A stretch of 64,000 nt of DNA, taken from NCBI RefSeq assembly GCF_002865645.1, contig NW_020194620.1, positions 1,309,353-1,373,352 on the forward strand. The letters are read 5' to 3'. Position numbers and translations under genes: made by a program. The notes under the pieces are model-generated. The model did not search any database. It was not told the origin of the DNA and worked only from the letters and a program-made list of their open reading frames with translations. This stretch comes from Hyaloscypha bicolor E (taxonomy: Eukaryota; Ascomycota; Leotiomycetes; Helotiales; Hyaloscyphaceae). Positions 59,561 through 64,000 of the stretch are shown here, one piece after another; the first letter of the stretch is position 1, and the number at the start of each line of letters is the position of its first letter.

Positions 59561-59929
59561 TAAGAGATTTTGCTCGACCTATATTTAGGTTAGTAGGTTA
59601 GTTTTATATAGTCAGAGAAAGAGAGCTTACTAAAGGTTTGTCTTCCTTTATACTAATTCTATAAATACTTTTTAAAACTATTCTCAAGACATCTTATAAC
59701 TATTCTAATTTAATATTAATATAAATAGTATTAGTTACTGCCTTTTTATCTAGGATATCTTTATGAGTATATAAGCTTATTTAGAGCAAATATACTTACT
59801 AATCCGAGTATAAATAACAAATACATATTAATCGAGTTTATTTGCCTCATTTACTAATTTTTGTAATTCCTCAATTAAGTACTTATACGCTTTTTTATCC
59901 CAGCTATATAATAGGATCATATTAGTATA

Positions 59930-60450
59930 CTTGGATTTATATGGTATTAGATACGTATACTTTAGTAATAGTCTTAAACTCTAGCCTAGAAGCCCGGGCT
60001 TTCGGTTTCCCAGGTTTACTAGACGACTTAGTAGGAGGGAGAGAAGGCCCCTGCTAGGTACTAAGAGACTTGAGAATATCTAAGAACTATTAGATATATA
60101 TAGTTATAACCTATACTAATAGCTGGTTTTCCGGAAATACAAGACCAGGAGTTAGCGAATAGGGCTTAGTTAGGGTCGCCTCTAAAATATCCTCGGGAGG
60201 TATATAAGAGCAGGTATAGTTCGGGGCATGACCAGAGGCTATCTCCATATCTATAATGGCTTTAACTAACTCTTGGGCACCGCTCGAGGTATTAAAGCGC
60301 TTAAAGAGTAACGGATTCGGGCTACTCGGTAATATAAAGGGCAAGGAGGTTTAAATAATCTCGGTTAATACTTTCGTTATTAAAGATTCCTTATCTCACC
60401 TAAATAGACTATTGGCAAAGTTTTTATTTATAATTTATTAGATTTATACT
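59930..60450 (-). pseudogene. RIP-damaged coding segment in frame with the BCS1-like remnant
   Basis: The minus-strand frame that ends the BCS1-like remnant (stop at 60453) continues as protein-like sequence. The part 60344-60111 is open for 77 codons (PSSPNPLLFKRFNTSSGAQE; ATLTKPYSLTPGLVFPENQL), followed by a Pro/Lys/Ser-rich stretch and SRLEFKTITKVY. Stops between fit Gln codons. It could be the C-terminal extension of the same protein or the start of a neighbouring gene. No family recognised. Confidence 0.4.
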
Positions 60451-60452
60451 AA

Positions 60453-61450
60453 CTAAGTATCTTTAGGCCTAGTGTCCTCGGATATCCTTGGTAGCTTTGA
60501 CTTTACTCTAATAGGCTTCGAGATAAGTTACTCTATATTATTAATAGCTTCCTCCGGTAATTTCCTATATTTCAAAAGAAATAAGATAATCTCTATAGGA
60601 TTGAATTTCAGTTCCGGTACCTTAATAGCAAACTCTTTTACTAACTGCTTAACTCTCTCAGCCTCTTTATACTAACTTGTTATAGCTTTATGAACTTTTC
60701 TATTCTCTTCTGGCTAAGCATTCTCTGGGAAAGCAATATTGCCTTCTACGGGCTTAAAGACAAGACAGAAAATATTAGCTATTATTTTATTATTAGTAAG
60801 CCCGAGCTTAATCTTCTTATTTATATGGCCAGGCCATATAAGTACTTTATTAAGGCAGGTAATATAATTAGTAATTATAATCAGGATTCGGCCTTCTTAT
60901 AATACTATACTATTAATAGTATTTAAGATAGTAAATAAGAATATCTTTCCAGAGACAGGTTTGTACTCTCAAAAAAGAGCTACGGCCTGGCGAGAGTTCT
61001 CAGTCTCGGTATCTCGATTCGAACTCATGGTATTAATATCTTCTAAAAGAATTACGTAATAACTTGGGAGCTTAGCAAATAGACTTATTAGGCTAGCTTT
61101 ATTAATAGCAGAAAAATTAAGGATATAGATATCCAAACCAAAGTACCTAGTAATAGACTTATTTAAACTTGATTTTCTAGTTCCTGGGAAACCATATAGC
61201 AGATAGCCCCTTTAGTATAGGATATTATGGTTAGAATATTATCTTTGAGATATTTGGTTAAGGTACTCTTTAATATATTTTAGTAGCTTCTCCTTTATAC
61301 TCTTATTAAGAATAACTATCTCAATATGTTTTCTATTTACTATTATAGACCTCGTCTACCTGCTATCTTAGTACTTATAAATATAGGTTTTATTCCGAAT
61401 AAGGTTTTTATACTTGGTTTAGTACTCGGAAAGCAGTTTCCTGAGAATTT
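60453..61450 (-). pseudogene. BCS1-like AAA ATPase pseudogene, RIP-damaged
   Basis: Minus-strand frame, no indels seen between Walker A and the 3' end. In order: a BCS1-N-like end (RSIIVNRKHIEIVILNKS), then YQRGYLLYG-like sequence (the Gln is a stop) and Walker A GFPGTRKSS at 61193-61167 (normally GPPGTGKSS). Then RYFGLDIYILNFSAINKASL, Walker B VILLEDIN at 61055-61032 (normally ..EDID), a sensor block EGRILIITNYIT, an arginine-finger-like IWPGHINKKI (normally IRPGRVDxK), and the helical lid AERVKQLVKEFAIKVPELKF. Walker A Gly, Walker B Asp and the Arg finger are all changed by RIP-type substitutions, and Gln/Trp codons are stops. Fungal BCS1-like proteins include many expanded non-mitochondrial relatives. 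The 5' end is uncertain and may reach 61.6-61.9 kb. Confidence 0.82.
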
Positions 61451-63109
61451 ATAAAGATCTACTAAAGCAGGAAATAAAGACCTCTTTTCGGCTACTAATC
61501 TATCTAGCTTAATATTAATACCAGAATATAAGCAGACGGCTCTTATACTATATAAAAAAGTATTTATTTCAGGATATATAATATAAGATCTTTTTATTTA
61601 TATCTTTACTATTTAAAGAATTATTTCTTGAGTGGTTTAATAAAGAGGCCAAGTTAGTAGTAATAAGAGAGAAGCGAGTATTCTTAGTAAAGCTCTAAAA
61701 AGATATTTATAATATAAATATATTATATATATTCTTATAATATTAAAGACAAATAATTAAAGCTACTAATTATTAGAAGGCAAAGTCTCATTTAAATAGA
61801 GGAAATTCTTACTATAATAAGTCTCAAGTAATTCCTATAAATACTTGCAAATATATCCGTAACTAAAGGCAAGTAACCCCAAGAAATATAGTAAAGAAAT
61901 ATAAATATTTAAGTTAATAATAAGATATCCTTAGATAATAGTAAATATATAAATAAACCCTAGAAATAAGAAGTCTAGAATTAAGGCTTAAATATCCGAA
62001 ATAAATTAAATTAGTATAAAACTATTCTTAATATATCCTATTATTTTTTTATTTTATAAGATAGTAATAAAATATTTTTAAATAGATAATAGATTATTTT
62101 ATATATATAATAGATAAAATATATACTAGGTAAGAAGGTTTGGAAAAGTTATTAAAGAGCTAAATACTAAGAATATAAAGGGTAATTATATAAAAACTTT
62201 AAAGAAATTATACTATTATATATTTATTTATACTAATATCTAGACTTCTAATAAAGAAAGCCAATTACCCTTAAATATACTTATAATTCATAAATATAGT
62301 ATAGTATATTAGTACTTTAATAATTAAGATAGTTTTACTAATATAGTAATATAAGAGAAATAAGATATTATTAAAGAAAGAGTTTATAATATATTAATTC
62401 TATAGTTTCTAAAAATAGAATATTTCTATATAATATTCTTTTTATTATTTATATTTCTAATTAGTTAAGATAATACTATAAAGTATTAAAGCTTATATAT
62501 AGATCCTTATTCCTAAGGCAACTAGCGGCCTATAATTAAGGTATAATATATGCCTCTAGATAATTATAATAGTTTTATTAGTTCTATTATATAAATAATA
62601 TAAGAAGAAGTAATATATTAAAATAAAGTATTAATAAAGTTTTACTAATATCTTTTATAGCTTATAAATAAGACCCTGAATTTCACTAATTTAATCTCTC
62701 TCTATATAATACCCTTATATAGATAATATAAAGACAAATATATATTTATAAAATAATATAGGAAAAATATTAGTAGGATATTAATTTACTATATAATAGT
62801 ACCTATATGGGCTATAGCTATAGCTAGAGAAAGAGTTTATAATATTATTTAATTTATCTATTATCTAATATAGAATATCTCTATATATATTAATATATTA
62901 GACTAATTAAAATAATTTATAAAGTAAAAGAATATTATAATATATTTCTATTTAATATATTACTTTATACTTTATCTAAATACTATACTTTAATTACTTT
63001 ATAAGCGGGAATTAAAAAGATACTAAAGTTTTATTAAACTATAAATACTAAGGCTAAGCTATAGAGATAAATAGGAGTATTAGACTAATTAGTAAATATA
63101 GTTTTTATA
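61451..63109. other. AT-rich, RIP-like DNA without recognisable gene
   Basis: Apart from a possible 5' part of the BCS1-like pseudogene at its left end, no coding remnant, LTR or RNA gene recognised. Confidence 0.45.
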
Positions 63110-63335
63110 TCTAATAATAAAGGAATTATAAGTATTATTATAAGATATAAAAAATATTATAAGTTATAGTCTCTATTAATAAAGGAATTACAAGTTATAA
63201 TAGCTATAAAGATATAAAGAATATTACAAGTTATAGTTTCTATTAATAGAGGAATTATAAGTTATAGTAGCTATAAAGATATAGAGAATATTACAAGTTA
63301 TAGTTCCTATTAATAAAAGAATTACAAGTTATAAT
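63110..63335. repeat. 67 bp tandem repeat, about 3.3 units
   Basis: AATATTACAAGTTATAGTTTCTATTAATA..GGAATTA-type units occur at 67 bp spacing (ATATTA(C/T)AAGTTATAG at 63154, 63221 and 63288). Differences between units are mainly C/T and G/A. Confidence 0.85.
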
Positions 63336-64000
63336 AAATAACTAGTTTATATTTTTAGCGGGCCTATATAGCCTCTATATTTTCCTGAATCTTTTATATT
63401 ATATTTTTCTTCTTTTATAATTTTAGATAATATAGCTTTTCCTTATCTTACTAGGCTTTATAATATACCCTATTATAGATATTATTAAAGAAGCAAAATA
63501 GAACTAATAACCTACTAAATAAAGATTAGTTAGTAACTAGTAGTATATTTCCTATTAGTTAATATAGCTACCTGAAATAAACTAGTATTTAGCCTAGCCT
63601 ATAAGGCTAAATATTAAAGAATTAGTTATTATAAGGTAGTAATTAAAATAATTATACCTTAATTTTTTATAAGTAATAATATTTCAAAATCTTTTCGTAT
63701 CTAACTTTATCTATTTTTATATAATTATTAGAAATCTTTAATAAGTATACTTAATTATATTAATTATTATTTTCTAATAAAAGTAAAATATAGAAGTTTA
63801 TAAATAAAATAAAGCATTTATTAAAGAATACAAAGATCTTATATTTTCCTATACTAAGATTATATTTAGAGAGAATAACTAATATTACTATATAATTACT
63901 AGTTATTATTACTTATCTACTTTTAAAATTAATATATTTAAACTTAATCTTATTTCTATTTTATTTTTATAAATCTAGCTATTATTTCTAATATAATTCA
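63336..64000. other. AT-rich, RIP-like DNA to the window end
   Basis: No feature recognised. Confidence 0.45.

Overview
The window looks like an accessory, repeat-rich chromosome region of a filamentous ascomycete (Pezizomycotina). The evidence is: genes with several 53-59 bp spliceosomal introns, a UstYa/DUF3328-type secondary-metabolism gene, and long AT-rich blocks in which CA and TG dinucleotides are almost absent while TA is in excess. That pattern, with Gln and Trp codons turned into TAA/TAG, is the footprint of repeat-induced point mutation (RIP). Species and order cannot be fixed from the sequence alone.

Layout: 1-3099 is a RIP-destroyed Copia element (minus strand, cut by the window edge) ending in a 301 bp LTR. 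4.2-10.3 kb is the only normal-composition gene island. It holds a GC-rich perfect hairpin, an intact UstYa-like gene (minus, 4 exons, 250 aa), a divergent intact FAD-linked oxidase with a signal peptide (plus, 4 exons, 499 aa), a 456 bp hAT-type MITE with an 8 bp target duplication, and a small Lys/Pro-rich protein whose upstream region the MITE entered. 10.3-17.6 kb is AT-rich DNA with short palindromic repeats and a minus-strand Gypsy reverse transcriptase remnant. 17627-23912 is a complete Copia element (two 290 bp LTRs, TSD CTTAT) inserted in a plus-strand Gypsy element whose RT, RNase H and integrase remnants follow at 24.2-26.6 kb.

29.2-52.2 kb is dominated by one family of non-LTR retrotransposon (Tad/I-like LINE: ORF1 with zinc knuckles; ORF2 with APE endonuclease, RT, RNase H and a C-terminal EIGE repeat). 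There are three near-full-length copies (29182-35132 plus; 35961-41953 minus; 46238-52217 minus) and one truncated copy (35139-35960 plus). All are inactivated by nonsense and missense changes of RIP type. Between the second and third copies lies an island with a broken single-frame gene for a helical, membrane-associated protein (42876-43967).

52.2-64 kb is AT-rich with several tandem arrays (13, 65 and 67 bp), a long frame-preserved but nonsense-riddled pseudogene of unknown family (about 57.1-59.56 kb, plus), and a RIP-damaged BCS1-like AAA ATPase pseudogene (60453-about 61450, minus).

Functionally, only three genes look intact. The UstYa-like protein and the FAD-linked oxidase are a plausible divergent pair of oxidative tailoring enzymes of a small secondary-metabolite locus. 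Everything else is mobile DNA, its debris, or genes inactivated by the host's repeat defence. No tRNA, rRNA or CRISPR was seen.
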